From an uncultured Collinsella sp. (GTDB lineage Bacteria > Actinomycetota > Coriobacteriia > Coriobacteriales > Coriobacteriaceae): 53,602 nucleotides of DNA. The stretch spans positions 1 to 53,602 of the forward strand of contig CAKUGA010000005.1 in the NCBI GenBank assembly GCA_934654515.1, read 5' to 3'. Of this stretch, positions 1 to 9,673 are shown piece after piece. Numbering within the stretch: the first letter of the stretch is position 1; each line of letters starts with the position of its first letter. A program made the translations under genes and the position numbers. A model generated the notes under the pieces. That model did not search any database, was not told the origin of the DNA, and saw only the letters and a list, made by a program, of their open reading frames with translations.

Positions 1-11
1 CTTTCGGGTTG

Positions 12-2465
12 TTACATCAAATCATAGGCGTCGACGTCAACGCTCACGCTCACGCCGCGCACGGAGCCCACCTCTTTAAGGCAGGCGTCGATATCATCAG
101 AGACATGGTACCCTACCGGCGACTTCACAAGCAGATGGAAGCGGTAACGGTCTTTGGCTCTCTCGATTACACACGAAGCCGGGCCCAGCACCTGCGGCAC
201 GGCACTCCCCGCCCGCAAAAAGTCGGGCGCGGCGGCATGCCAGCGGCGCTTGAGGAGCTTCGCAATGCGCCCGATGTAATCCTGCGCGTCGTCTTGGCTC
301 GCCGACCACACCAAGATGTTGACCAGGCGTACAAACGGCGGATACAGGGCGTCGCGGCGCTGGCCCAGGTCGTAGTCGGTAAAGATGGAACGGTTGTGCT
401 CGGCGACGGCGCGAATGACCGGGTCCTCGGGCAGATAGGTCTGGATGATCACCTCGCCGGGGCGGTCACCGCGGCCGGCACGGCCTGCGACCTGCTCCAG
501 TAGATCGTAGGCACGCTCCCCTGCCCTAAAATCGGGCAGCTTAAGCGCAAAGTCGGCATTGACCACGCCCACGAGCGTGACCTCGGGAAAGTCGAGTCCC
601 TTAGCGATCATCTGCGTGCCCAGCAGTACGGCGCAATCAGCGGCATCGAACTGCTCGAGCAGCTTTTTATGCGCGTCCTTGCCGCGCGTGGAATCGGCAT
701 CCATGCGAATAATGGCGACGTCATCTGGCAGCATCTGATGAAGAGCGTCCTCAATCTGCTGCGTACCCAGACCCATTTTTGCCAGGTAGCGGCTGCCGCA
801 CTTAGGACAGCGGCTCGTGGGTGCTGGATAGGGCTGCACGCGCCAGGACGATCCGCAGGTGTGGCACTGCAGCGTATGCGTGCGCTCGTGGTACGTGAGG
901 GCGGTGGAGCAATGGTTGCACGTGGGGACGCAACCGCACTCGCGGCACATCAGGAAGGGTGCAAAGCCGCGACGATTATGGAGCAGCACGGCCTTCTCGC
1001 GGCGTTCGACAACGCGCTCCAGGCCTTCCATCAGCGGTTTTGAGAACATGGAGCGGCTGCCGTGCGAGAACTCGCGGCGCAGGTCGGCGATGCGGACTGT
1101 GGGTAGGACCGCATGCCCCGGGCGCTCGGGCATCTCAACGCGTGTCCAGGTGGCACCGTTGTACGTGCCGCGGCGGCAACGGTCGAGCGCCTCGGCTGAG
1201 GGCGTGGCCGACCCCAGCACGAGCGGGCAGCGATAGCGGCGCGCGATCTCGGCCGCCACCTCGCGTGCATGGTAGCGCGGGCTGGAGCCCTGCTTGTAGC
1301 TGGTCTCGTGCTCCTCGTCGATAATGATGAGGCCTAGGTCGCTGAGCGGACAAAAGAGCGCCGAGCGGGCTCCGACGACAACGCGGGCGGCACCGCTGGC
1401 GACCATATCCCACTGGTCCAGGCGTTCGCCGGCCGAAAGGCGCGAATGGAACACGGCGACCGTCTCGCCAAAGCGCGAGCGGAAGCGGCCGACGGTCTGG
1501 GCCGTCAGCGAAATCTCGGGTACCAGCACGCAGGCAGAGCGACCGGCTGCGAGCACGTGCTCGATGGCGGAGAGGTAAACCTCAGTTTTGCCGGATCCGG
1601 TGACGCCATCGACGAGCACCACATCGCCATGGGCGTCCAGGCGGGCGCGCTCGATCTGCGCGAGCGCCTGCTGCTGACCGTTGGTAAGTGCCACCGGAGC
1701 CTTGCCGCTCGCTGAGGACAGCGTGGTCTGCTCGCTGCAGCCGCGCCACGCACGACGCTCCTCAACCACCACGACGCCGCGCTTTTCGAGCGCCTTGATG
1801 GTAGCGGACATGCTGTTGTAGAGCAGGTTGAGGTCGCGCGTCGTGACCGGACCGCACTGGAGCGCCTCGATAAGCTGACGCTGACGAACCGCGGTTTTGG
1901 GCGGTGTATAGTCGAAGCCCTCGGGCGTAAGCATAACCCAGCGGTTTTGGATGGGTTTGACGGCGGGGCGCTCAACGGTCCACACACCGTCATCGCCCTT
2001 GACCACGCGCGGGCTTCCGCCCGGCGGCAGGAACAGGCGCAGGCACTCGGAAAGCGTCGCGACATATTCGCGACTCATCCAGCGCGCAATGCGTGCAGCC
2101 TCGGCGGTAAAAAGTGGCTTGCTGAGGATAGCCTCGATGGGCTTGACGCGCGCGGGGTCGAGGGCGTCGTTACCCTGCAGGTCGTCAAGTGTAGGAGCGA
2201 TGTCGACGATGTAGCCGGCGGCTGCACGGTTGCCAAAATGGACCAGGACCGTGGAGCCGATCTGAGCCTCGCCGGCAAGGGATTGCGGGATGCCATAGGC
2301 AAACGGCTCGGATAGCGCACGTGTTGGGATGTCGAGGACCACGCTCGCGTAGGCGGTGACGGGCTCGGGCGCAGGCTCGGGCTTTGCCGGGGCAGCGGCA
2401 GGCACAGGCTTCGTCAGAGTCTCCTCCGGTTCCGACGAACCAAACAGCGACAGTTGTTGAGCCAT
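12..2465 (-). CDS. priA: Primosomal replication restart helicase PriA
   Basis: 3'-to-5' DNA helicase that recognises stalled forks and reloads the replisome. The 817-residue protein has an N-terminal PriA DNA-binding region, a Walker A motif GVTGSGKTE, a DEEH box (IIIDEEHETS), and in the C-terminal half a cysteine-rich zinc module (CRECGCVPTC, CNHC, CHTCG, CPKCG) inside the helicase core, as is typical for PriA. It is longer than the E. coli protein (732 aa), mainly through an N-terminal Pro/Ala/Glu-rich stretch (about residues 10-40). The ATG is preceded by a GAGGTGG ribosome site 3 nt upstream. The TAA stop lies near the window edge, so downstream partners are not visible. It is separated from gltX by two hairpins. 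Confidence 0.95.
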   Translation of the reverse strand: MAQQLSLFGSSEPEETLTKPVPAAAPAKPEPAPEPVTAYASVVLDIPTRALSEPFAYGIPQSLAGEAQIGSTVLVHFGNRAAAGYIVDIAPTLDDLQGNDALDPARVKPIEAILSKPLFTAEAARIARWMSREYVATLSECLRLFLPPGGSPRVVKGDDGVWTVERPAVKPIQNRWVMLTPEGFDYTPPKTAVRQRQLIEALQCGPVTTRDLNLLYNSMSATIKALEKRGVVVVEERRAWRGCSEQTTLSSASGKAPVALTNGQQQALAQIERARLDAHGDVVLVDGVTGSGKTEVYLSAIEHVLAAGRSACVLVPEISLTAQTVGRFRSRFGETVAVFHSRLSAGERLDQWDMVASGAARVVVGARSALFCPLSDLGLIIIDEEHETSYKQGSSPRYHAREVAAEIARRYRCPLVLGSATPSAEALDRCRRGTYNGATWTRVEMPERPGHAVLPTVRIADLRREFSHGSRSMFSKPLMEGLERVVERREKAVLLHNRRGFAPFLMCRECGCVPTCNHCSTALTYHERTHTLQCHTCGSSWRVQPYPAPTSRCPKCGSRYLAKMGLGTQQIEDALHQMLPDDVAIIRMDADSTRGKDAHKKLLEQFDAADCAVLLGTQMIAKGLDFPEVTLVGVVNADFALKLPDFRAGERAYDLLEQVAGRAGRGDRPGEVIIQTYLPEDPVIRAVAEHNRSIFTDYDLGQRRDALYPPFVRLVNILVWSASQDDAQDYIGRIAKLLKRRWHAAAPDFLRAGSAVPQVLGPASCVIERAKDRYRFHLLVKSPVGYHVSDDIDACLKEVGSVRGVSVSVDVDAYDLM

Positions 2466-2495
2466 ACACCACCTCTAACGAACGGACCTGAAAGG

Positions 2496-2530
2496 GCTGG
2501 GACAAAATAATCAGTAGTGTTTGTCCCAGC
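2496..2530. repeat. GGGACAAA inverted repeat between gltX and priA
   Basis: Perfect 11-bp inverted repeat: GCTGGGACAAA at 2496-2506 and its complement at 2520-2530, with a 13-nt AT-rich spacer. The same GGGACA/TGTCCC core recurs in hairpins at 7695-7716 and 25330-25362. It could act as a terminator or be a dispersed REP-like repeat. Confidence 0.7.
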
Positions 2531-2552
2531 AACCCACTCGTCGGTACAGAAA

Positions 2553-2581
2553 CAAGAGCCCCGCTCGGGTGAACGGGGCTC
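2553..2581 (-). terminator. Intrinsic terminator after gltX
   Basis: On the minus strand GAGCCCCG pairs with CGGGGCTC (8 bp, 10-nt loop), followed by TTGTTTCT. It lies 24 nt past the gltX stop. The T-run is interrupted, so strength is uncertain. Confidence 0.65.
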
Positions 2582-2604
2582 GGATACAAACGTTTGCGCA
2601 GCGA

Positions 2605-4080
2605 TTACAGCGCCATCGTGCGGGCGCGGTCGATGCGCGCCAGGCAGTCGTCGCGGCCGACGAGCGCCATGGTCTCGCCCAGCGGAGGGCTCACCATGTT
2701 GCCGCAGACGGCGACGCGCACGGCCTGGAACACCACGCGCTTCTTAAGGTCCATCTGCTCGGGCAGCGGCTCAAGCGCGGCGTCGATGTTGGCGGAGGTC
2801 CACTCGTCCACGCCCTCGAGCGCGGCCTTGGCGGCGTCCAGAATGGCACCCATGCCCTCCTTGGCCAGGCCCTTGTTGACGGACTTCTCGTCATACTCGA
2901 GCGTCTCGGCCGTGGCAAAGATGGGGGCGGCAACTGTCACGGCGTCGGCCGGCATCTTGGTGCGCGGCTTGACGATGGCGGCAAGCGCGTCAATCCAGTC
3001 CTCGCCGTACTCGACGTTACCCTCGATGAGACCCGCCTCGTGCAGCTCGGGGACCATGATCTCGTCGGCAAACTGAGCATCGGACATGCCGTTGATGTAC
3101 TCGGCATTGACCCAGTCGAGTTTCTTGGGATCGAAGGTCGCCGGGTTCTTGGAGATGCGGTCGAGCGAGAACTTGCTGGCCAGGACATCGCGAGGAATGA
3201 TCGTGGTCTCGCCGTCGAGCGACCAGCCGAGCAGCGCCAGGTAGTTGACGAAGGCGTCGGACAGGTAGCCGGCGTCGCGGTACTCCTCCACCGAAGTGGC
3301 GCCGTGGCGCTTGGAGAGCTTTTTGCCATCGGCCCCCAGGATCATGGAGATGTGGGCGAACGTGGGCACGGGCGCGCCGAGGGCCTCGTAGACCATGACC
3401 TGACGCGGGGTGTTGGACAGGTGGTCGTCGCCGCGGATGACATGGGTGATCTTCATCATGGCGTCGTCGACAACGGTCGCGAAGTTGTACGTGGGCGTGC
3501 CGTCGGAGCGGAAGATGACGAAGTCGTCGAGCTCCTTGGCGTCGAAGGTCACCTCGCCGTGGACGGCGTCGTGGATGACGACGTCGCCGCGGTCCTCGGG
3601 CACCTTGATGCGCAGGACGTAGGACTCGCCGGCCTCGATGCGGCGGCGGGCCTCCTCGGGATCAAGATCGCGGCAGCGGCGCTGGTAGCCCTGGAAGGGG
3701 TCCTTGCGCTCCTGCGCGGCCTTGCGGTCGGCGTCGAGCTGCTCCTTAGTGCAGAAGCAGGGATAGGCCTTGCCCTCGTCCCAGAGCTTCTGGGCGGCCT
3801 GCTTGTACAGGTCCAGGCGCTCGGTCTGCGCGTAGGGGCCAAAGTCGCCGCCCACCTCGGGACCCTCGTCCCAGTCCAGACCCAGCCAACGCATGGCGCG
3901 CAGGATGATCTGCGTGTTCTCGTCGGTGGAGCGGGTGGGATCGGTGTCGTCGATGCGCAGGATGAACGTGCCGCCGTTTGCGCGGGCGAAAGCCCAGTTA
4001 TAGATAGCGGTGCGGGCGCCGCCGATGTGCAGCTTGCCCGTGGGTGAGGGTGCAAAGCGGACGCGAACGTCTGATGCCAT
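2605..4080 (-). CDS. gltX: Glutamyl-tRNA synthetase
   Basis: Class Ic aminoacyl-tRNA synthetase charging tRNA-Glu (whose genes lie at 15.4-15.6 kb). The 491-aa product has the HIGH-type motif PSPTGKLHIGG at residues 8-18 and the KMSKS-type motif KKLSKRHG in the middle, followed by the helical anticodon-binding domain. The start at 4080 is chosen because the family signature begins at once (MASDVRVRFAPSPTG) and a GAGGAGA ribosome site lies 6 nt upstream; the frame stays open further upstream but the added residues have no homology. A -10-like TATACT (minus strand, 4121-4126) is a possible promoter. The upstream side abuts the 27-nt repeat cluster. Confidence 0.96.
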   Translation of the reverse strand: MASDVRVRFAPSPTGKLHIGGARTAIYNWAFARANGGTFILRIDDTDPTRSTDENTQIILRAMRWLGLDWDEGPEVGGDFGPYAQTERLDLYKQAAQKLWDEGKAYPCFCTKEQLDADRKAAQERKDPFQGYQRRCRDLDPEEARRRIEAGESYVLRIKVPEDRGDVVIHDAVHGEVTFDAKELDDFVIFRSDGTPTYNFATVVDDAMMKITHVIRGDDHLSNTPRQVMVYEALGAPVPTFAHISMILGADGKKLSKRHGATSVEEYRDAGYLSDAFVNYLALLGWSLDGETTIIPRDVLASKFSLDRISKNPATFDPKKLDWVNAEYINGMSDAQFADEIMVPELHEAGLIEGNVEYGEDWIDALAAIVKPRTKMPADAVTVAAPIFATAETLEYDEKSVNKGLAKEGMGAILDAAKAALEGVDEWTSANIDAALEPLPEQMDLKKRVVFQAVRVAVCGNMVSPPLGETMALVGRDDCLARIDRARTMAL

Positions 4081-4163
4081 GGAAATCTCCTCGATTACAG
4101 GATGGATGTCTAACCGCACCAGTATAAAGCAACAAAGCAACCTCCGCACAAAGGGCACCGACC

Positions 4164-4335
4164 TACTCATTGGGGACAGACTTAAATGACCCACTCATTG
4201 GGGACAGACTTAAATGACCAGTCTTTGGGCAACCTGTCGACACTTAGGTAAGGCCGGTCATTTAAGTCTGTCCCCAATGAGTGCCCGGCTGGTCATTTAA
4301 GTCTGTCCCCAATGAGTATGTCCCCAATGAGTAGG
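4164..4335. repeat. Cluster of 27-nt direct and inverted repeats
   Basis: Two direct copies of a 27-nt unit (4165-4191, 4193-4219) are followed by two inverted copies (4256-4282, 4291-4317) and a partial fifth (about 4318-4334). The unit contains TTGGGGACAGACTTAAATGA. The outer ends also match (CTACTCATTGGGGACA against its complement ending at 4333), so the whole 170 bp can form nested hairpins. It lies between the divergent genes gltX and metK. The GGGGACAG/CTGTCCCC core resembles REP sequences mobilised in trans by REP-associated tyrosine transposases; no such gene is in this window. Confidence 0.85.
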
Positions 4336-4441
4336 TGCGGAAAGGGTGTGAATGTTTGATTTACGCGCTATGATGTGCCCTTGCATACAGAGCCCGGCGG
4401 AATGGTAACGGTCGCCGGGACACGTTTTTGAAAGGACAATC

Positions 4442-5722
<1,281 letters not shown>

Positions 5723-5762
5723 TTAAGAACCTTTAAGGTCGCAACAACACACACGCTTTAAA

Positions 5763-5797
5763 AAGAAGTACCGCCCCCAAGCGGTACTTCTTTTTTA
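5763..5797 (+). terminator. Intrinsic terminator after metK
   Basis: Perfect 12-bp stem (AAGAAGTACCGC and its complement, loop of six C/A bases) followed by a T-rich tail (TTTTATT). Confidence 0.93.
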
Positions 5798-5891
5798 TTA
5801 AACCGGTGGTGGTGATGTTTCGATATGAAACCGTACAGCGTCTCCAGCTAATGAATTTTGCCACCTGGCTGCGCCAACCATGTATCCTAAG

Positions 5892-6010
5892 TTCCGAGGG
5901 CTTTGGTATTTGGTCGATCGCGAGTTCCGCACGAGCCGGAGAGCACTTAATGTGCTCTCCGTGCGAGCAGGACTGTCCGAGCAGGCGACCAAATACCAAA
6001 GCCCTCGGAA
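5892..6010. repeat. Long palindromic element, copy 1 of the shared-core family
   Basis: Perfect 25-bp outer inverted repeat (5892-5916 with 5986-6010) around a core at 5917-5985. The core holds a 9-bp hairpin, GGAGAGCAC-TTAAT-GTGCTCTCC, flanked by further pairing (CGCAC with GTGCG). Nearly the same core recurs in opposite orientation at 21814-21883, but with unrelated outer arms. It lies just upstream of the serine dehydratase gene, with GACGGGACA repeats at 6011-6019 and 6044-6052. No protein is evident. Confidence 0.88.
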
Positions 6011-6068
6011 CGACGGGACAGAGTATGCCCCGCCCCTCGGGACGACGGGACAAAACAAAGGAGCAGCC

Positions 6069-7676
6069 ATGGCAGGCAAGCCGCAAACACTAGCTACGAC
6101 CTCGGCATTCGAGATCTTGGGTCCCGTCATGGTCGGCCCCAGCTCATCGCACACCGCCGGCGCCCTGCGGTGCGCCCAAGTTGCCGCCAGCCTGCTGGAA
6201 GGCCGCATCACCAAAGTCACCTTTGGCCTGTGGAACTCCTTTGCCCATACCTACCGCGGCCACGGCACCGACCGCGCGCTCGTCGCGGGCATCTTGGGCC
6301 TCGACACCGACGATGAGAACATCAAGCAGGCCTTCGACCTTGCGCGCGAGCAGGGCCTCGAATATCACTTTGACATTAAAGGTGACGACGCCTCCATCCA
6401 CCCCAACACCGTGGACATCGACATGCAAGACGATACGGGCGCCACAGCACAGGTTCGCGGCGAGAGCCTGGGCGGCGGCAAGATGCGCATCAGCCGCATC
6501 AACGGCGTCGGCGTCGACATCTCGGGCATGTATTCCACGCTCTTCGTGGCGCACCAGGACGTCCCCGGCGTGCTCGCTGCGCTCACCAACCTGCTCGCCT
6601 ACGCCCATGTGAACATCGCCTTCTGCCGCACCTACCGCACCGAAGTGGGCGGCCAGGCCTACTCCGTCTTTGAGACCGACGGCGCGCCCGACGACACCGT
6701 TATCCCCATGCTACGCAAGCTCGACAATGTCGATTACGCGACCTTTATCGAGCTCCCCGGTTCTGCCTCGTCGCTCTCCCCCGGCGTCTCGGCAAAGGAA
6801 ATCTTCGACGACGGCGAGCAGCTGCTCGATGCGTGCGAGGAACTGGGGCTCAACATCGGCGCCGTCATGGCCGTGCGCGAGGCACGTCTGACCGGCGAGG
6901 CACACGCTATCGCCGCCATGCGCCGCGTACTCGACGTCATGCGCGAAGAGACCATAGCCCCCATTTCCAATCCACAGCGCTCGCTCGGCGGCCTCATCGG
7001 CGGCGAGGCAAAGCTTGTCGATGCCACCGGCCGCAACGACTTGAGCACGAGCCTGATGGGCACCGTTCAAACCGACGCCGTGGCCCGCGCGATGGCCGTG
7101 CTCGAGCGCTCCGCCACGATGGGAGTGATCGTCGCCGCCCCCACGGCAGGCTCCGCGGGCGTCGTGCCCGGCTGCGTGCTGGCGCTCGCCGATCACCTTC
7201 AGCTCGACGACGACCAGGTCATGGACGCCCTTTATTGCGCCGCCGCCATCGGCCTCAACCTCACCACGAGCGCCTGCGTTGCCGGCGCCGAGGGCGGCTG
7301 CCAGGCTGAGGTAGGAAGCGCCGCCGCCATGGCTGCCGCCGCGCTGGTGCAGATGCTCGGCGGCACACCCGAGCAGGCGCTCGACGCCAGTTCCATCGCG
7401 CTGAGTAATCTGCTGGGCCTCGTTTGTGACCCCGTCGGTGGCCTCGTGGAGGTGCCCTGCCAAAACCGCAACGCCATCGGTGTGGCAGCTGCCTTTAGCT
7501 CCGCACAGCTTGCCCTCGCCGGCATTAAGAGCCTGGTGCCGTTTGACCAGATGGCGCACGTCATGCTCTCGGTGGGCCACGCGTTGCCGGCCACGCTGCG
7601 CGAGACGGCAAAGGGCGGCATCGCGCAGGCTCCGGCCGCACTTTCAGCCTGTGCAAAATGCGGTGTGTGCGGATAG
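6069..7676 (+). CDS. sdaA: L-serine ammonia-lyase, iron-sulfur dependent, single chain
   Basis: Converts L-serine to pyruvate and ammonia using an oxygen-labile [4Fe-4S] cluster, fitting an anaerobe. The 535-aa chain has an N-terminal beta domain (GPVMVGPSSSHTAGALR, about residues 17-33), an ACT-like regulatory segment (about 160-225) and a C-terminal alpha domain with cysteine motifs GGCQAEVG, CDPVGG and VPCQNRN. It ends in a Cys-rich tail CAKCGVCG. This is the fused form; many Firmicutes use separate SdaAA and SdaAB. The start at 6069 is chosen from the AAAGGAG site 6 nt upstream; the frame stays open upstream only because it runs through the palindromic element. Confidence 0.93.
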   Translation: MAGKPQTLATTSAFEILGPVMVGPSSSHTAGALRCAQVAASLLEGRITKVTFGLWNSFAHTYRGHGTDRALVAGILGLDTDDENIKQAFDLAREQGLEYHFDIKGDDASIHPNTVDIDMQDDTGATAQVRGESLGGGKMRISRINGVGVDISGMYSTLFVAHQDVPGVLAALTNLLAYAHVNIAFCRTYRTEVGGQAYSVFETDGAPDDTVIPMLRKLDNVDYATFIELPGSASSLSPGVSAKEIFDDGEQLLDACEELGLNIGAVMAVREARLTGEAHAIAAMRRVLDVMREETIAPISNPQRSLGGLIGGEAKLVDATGRNDLSTSLMGTVQTDAVARAMAVLERSATMGVIVAAPTAGSAGVVPGCVLALADHLQLDDDQVMDALYCAAAIGLNLTTSACVAGAEGGCQAEVGSAAAMAAAALVQMLGGTPEQALDASSIALSNLLGLVCDPVGGLVEVPCQNRNAIGVAAAFSSAQLALAGIKSLVPFDQMAHVMLSVGHALPATLRETAKGGIAQAPAALSACAKCGVCG

Positions 7677-7694
7677 CGGCAAAGAATGACTTAA

Positions 7695-7716
7695 AGGTGG
7701 GACAAATGTCCCACCT
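7695..7716. terminator. GGGACA-type hairpin after sdaA
   Basis: AGGTGGGACA-AA-TGTCCCACCT, a perfect 10-bp stem followed by CTTTT. It probably terminates sdaA transcription and shares the GGGACA core with other hairpins in the window. Confidence 0.8.
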
Positions 7717-7762
7717 CTTTTGAATGCCACCGTTTCCATACCACAATCAACTAGGTAATCGC

Positions 7763-7768
7763 TATAAT
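7763..7768 (+). promoter_or_regulatory. Candidate -10 box for the L,D-transpeptidase gene
   Basis: Consensus TATAAT about 58 nt upstream of the chosen start; the best-spaced -35 (ACCACA, 7740-7745) is weak. Confidence 0.4.
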
Positions 7769-7825
7769 GCAAGCCCAGTAAAAACACGATGAGCCACAAG
7801 GCGAAATTCGAAGGATATGCATACG

Positions 7826-9541
7826 ATGTCGCAAAACGATCGAACTCAACTGATTCCCGATCCGCAGCAGCCGAGCAGGCACACCGGCGGCGTTCAGTCG
7901 CCGCGTCCTATCGCGCCGAGCCACGGTCAGCAGCGTGGTGCGACAAACACTTCGCAACGCCCGAACCAGCAACGTCAGCAGCGCAAGGCAAACGGCAATG
8001 CGCCCAAGCAGCCCCCCACGCACGCTCGAGGCGATCGCGGCACCGCACGCAAACCCGCCGAGAACAATAAGTCGGGCAAAAAGACGACGCTCTTTGTCGT
8101 CCTGGGTCTTATCGTCATTGTCTATATCGTAGGCGTCGTAGCGTTTTCGCAGGTAGCCTACCCCAACACCACCATCGCCGGCGTCGACGTCTCGTTCTCC
8201 AACGCTTCGTCTGCCGCCGCCAAGGTCAACTCGGCATGGAAGCACTATAAGCTCACCGTGACGGGCGATGACTTTAGCTGGACCTATCAGCCCGAGTCCG
8301 ATGAGCCCATCGTAGACGGCGAAGCTGCCGCAAAAGAGATCATCAACCACAACGAAGCCTTTGTATGGCCGGTCCGCCTTGTAGAATCCTTAAGCGGCAA
8401 GACCAAAACAACCGCTAGCTCCAACGAAGTCGATCTTGATCAAGACGTCGACCTGTCCATGCTCTCCGACAGCTTTGACCAAAAGCAGTTTGAGAAGGAT
8501 CTGGGCGCCGCCATCGACGAGTTTAACGAGGGCCGTTCGGGCGCGTTCGAGGCCAATAGCTCCTATGACGAGCAGGCCGGCAAGTTTACCGTCGAGAAGG
8601 CGCGCTCCAACGAAAAACTCAACCGCGAGCATGTCATTAAATATGCCGAGCTCGAGCTTGCCTCGCTGGCCGAGACCGTAGATCTTTCCAAGCTCGGCAA
8701 CGATGCCTATGAGCCGCTCAATGGAACGCTGACCGATGATCAGATTCAGGCTGCATGCGATGCCGCCAACAACTTCCTGGGCGTCAACGTGACCCTCAAG
8801 CTCAACGGCGAGGATGCCGGCAAGGTTGATGGCAGCTCCGTGTTGCAGTGGATCAGCTTTGCCGATCCCGCAAACCCCACGCTCGATACGTCGCAGATCA
8901 GCAGCTGGGCAGCCGAGCTCGCCAACGGCTTCAATACCGTGGGCTCCACTCGCTGGTGGACGCGCGCCGATGGCAAGCAGTGCGCCGTCGAAGGCGGCGA
9001 CTTTGGTTGGTCCATCGACAGCAGCTCGCTCGCAAAGCAGGTCGAGGATGCCATTAACAACAAGCAGACCGGCGAAATCGAGATCAAATACTCCCAGAAA
9101 GCCGACACCTTTACCGCAAAGGGAGAGCCCGACTGGAAGGCATACGTCGATGTCGATCTGTCCGAGCAGCACGCGCGCTACTACGACGAGAGCGGCAATA
9201 TCGTGTGGGAGGCCAACTTTATCTCGGGAAAGCCGGGCGAGGACGCCACGCCCGAGGGCGTCTGGCAGATCAACAGCAACGACGGCGCCAGCAAACTCAT
9301 CGGTGCCAAGGACCCCGAGACCGGCAAGCCCAAATACGAGAGCCCGGTAAGCTATTGGATGCCGTTTGAGGGAAACATGGTCGGCTTCCACGATGCAACG
9401 TGGCAAAACGACAAGAGCTTTGACGACCCCAACTCCTACAAGTGGTGCGGCAGCCACGGTTGCATCAATCTGCGCCTGGCAGACGCCAAGGCACTTCACG
9501 ACTGCATCAAAGTCGGCCTGTGCGTGGTTGTCCACTCATAG
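7826..9541 (+). CDS. Membrane-anchored L,D-transpeptidase (YkuD domain)
   Basis: Likely forms 3-3 peptidoglycan crosslinks or anchors proteins in the cell wall. The 571-aa protein has a Gln/Pro/Arg-rich cytoplasmic N-terminus (about 85 residues), one membrane helix (LFVVLGLIVIVYIVGVVAF), then a long extracellular region resembling the PG_binding_4 domains found before YkuD domains, and a C-terminal YkuD domain. The catalytic motif SHGCINLR is present near the end, with the nucleophilic Cys. A frame-open ATG at 7817 lies only 1 nt from the AAGGA site, so the ATG at 7826 (10 nt spacing) is preferred. It appears monocistronic. Confidence 0.9.
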   Translation: MSQNDRTQLIPDPQQPSRHTGGVQSPRPIAPSHGQQRGATNTSQRPNQQRQQRKANGNAPKQPPTHARGDRGTARKPAENNKSGKKTTLFVVLGLIVIVYIVGVVAFSQVAYPNTTIAGVDVSFSNASSAAAKVNSAWKHYKLTVTGDDFSWTYQPESDEPIVDGEAAAKEIINHNEAFVWPVRLVESLSGKTKTTASSNEVDLDQDVDLSMLSDSFDQKQFEKDLGAAIDEFNEGRSGAFEANSSYDEQAGKFTVEKARSNEKLNREHVIKYAELELASLAETVDLSKLGNDAYEPLNGTLTDDQIQAACDAANNFLGVNVTLKLNGEDAGKVDGSSVLQWISFADPANPTLDTSQISSWAAELANGFNTVGSTRWWTRADGKQCAVEGGDFGWSIDSSSLAKQVEDAINNKQTGEIEIKYSQKADTFTAKGEPDWKAYVDVDLSEQHARYYDESGNIVWEANFISGKPGEDATPEGVWQINSNDGASKLIGAKDPETGKPKYESPVSYWMPFEGNMVGFHDATWQNDKSFDDPNSYKWCGSHGCINLRLADAKALHDCIKVGLCVVVHS

Positions 9542-9609
9542 TGCAACGCGCGCTTTCCTACAACGTGGAACCGCTGCGACCAATCTAACAGTTCCGAAAG
9601 AAACCGTTC

Positions 9610-9639
9610 TATGCGCCCACCCCAACCGGTGGGCGCATA
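9610..9639. terminator. Perfect hairpin between the L,D-transpeptidase and exporter genes
   Basis: TATGCGCCCACC pairs perfectly with GGTGGGCGCATA (12 bp, 6-nt loop). There is no T-run after it, so it may be a weak terminator, an RNA-stability hairpin or a protein-binding palindrome for the exporter operon 35 nt downstream. Confidence 0.6.
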
Positions 9640-9673
9640 TACTTATCAAGGTTCTTTCTATAAAGGAGACGCT

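Noticed and set aside
2521..4047. Long plus-strand open frame (508 codons) opposite gltX
   Set aside because: Antisense to gltX with no ribosome site or known domain; the frame is open because GC-rich codon bias removes stops on the opposite strand.
4164..4335. CRISPR array
   Set aside because: Repeats are in both orientations, spacers are absent or 1-36 nt and irregular, and there are no cas genes.
4336..4441. SAM riboswitch upstream of metK
   Set aside because: No SAM-I/II/IV-like conserved core seen in the about 100 bp between the repeats and the start; only a weak -10 is visible.
5880..6068. N-terminal extension of the serine dehydratase through the palindrome
   Set aside because: The frame merely stays open across the repeat; the AAAGGAG ribosome site and family homology place the start at 6069.
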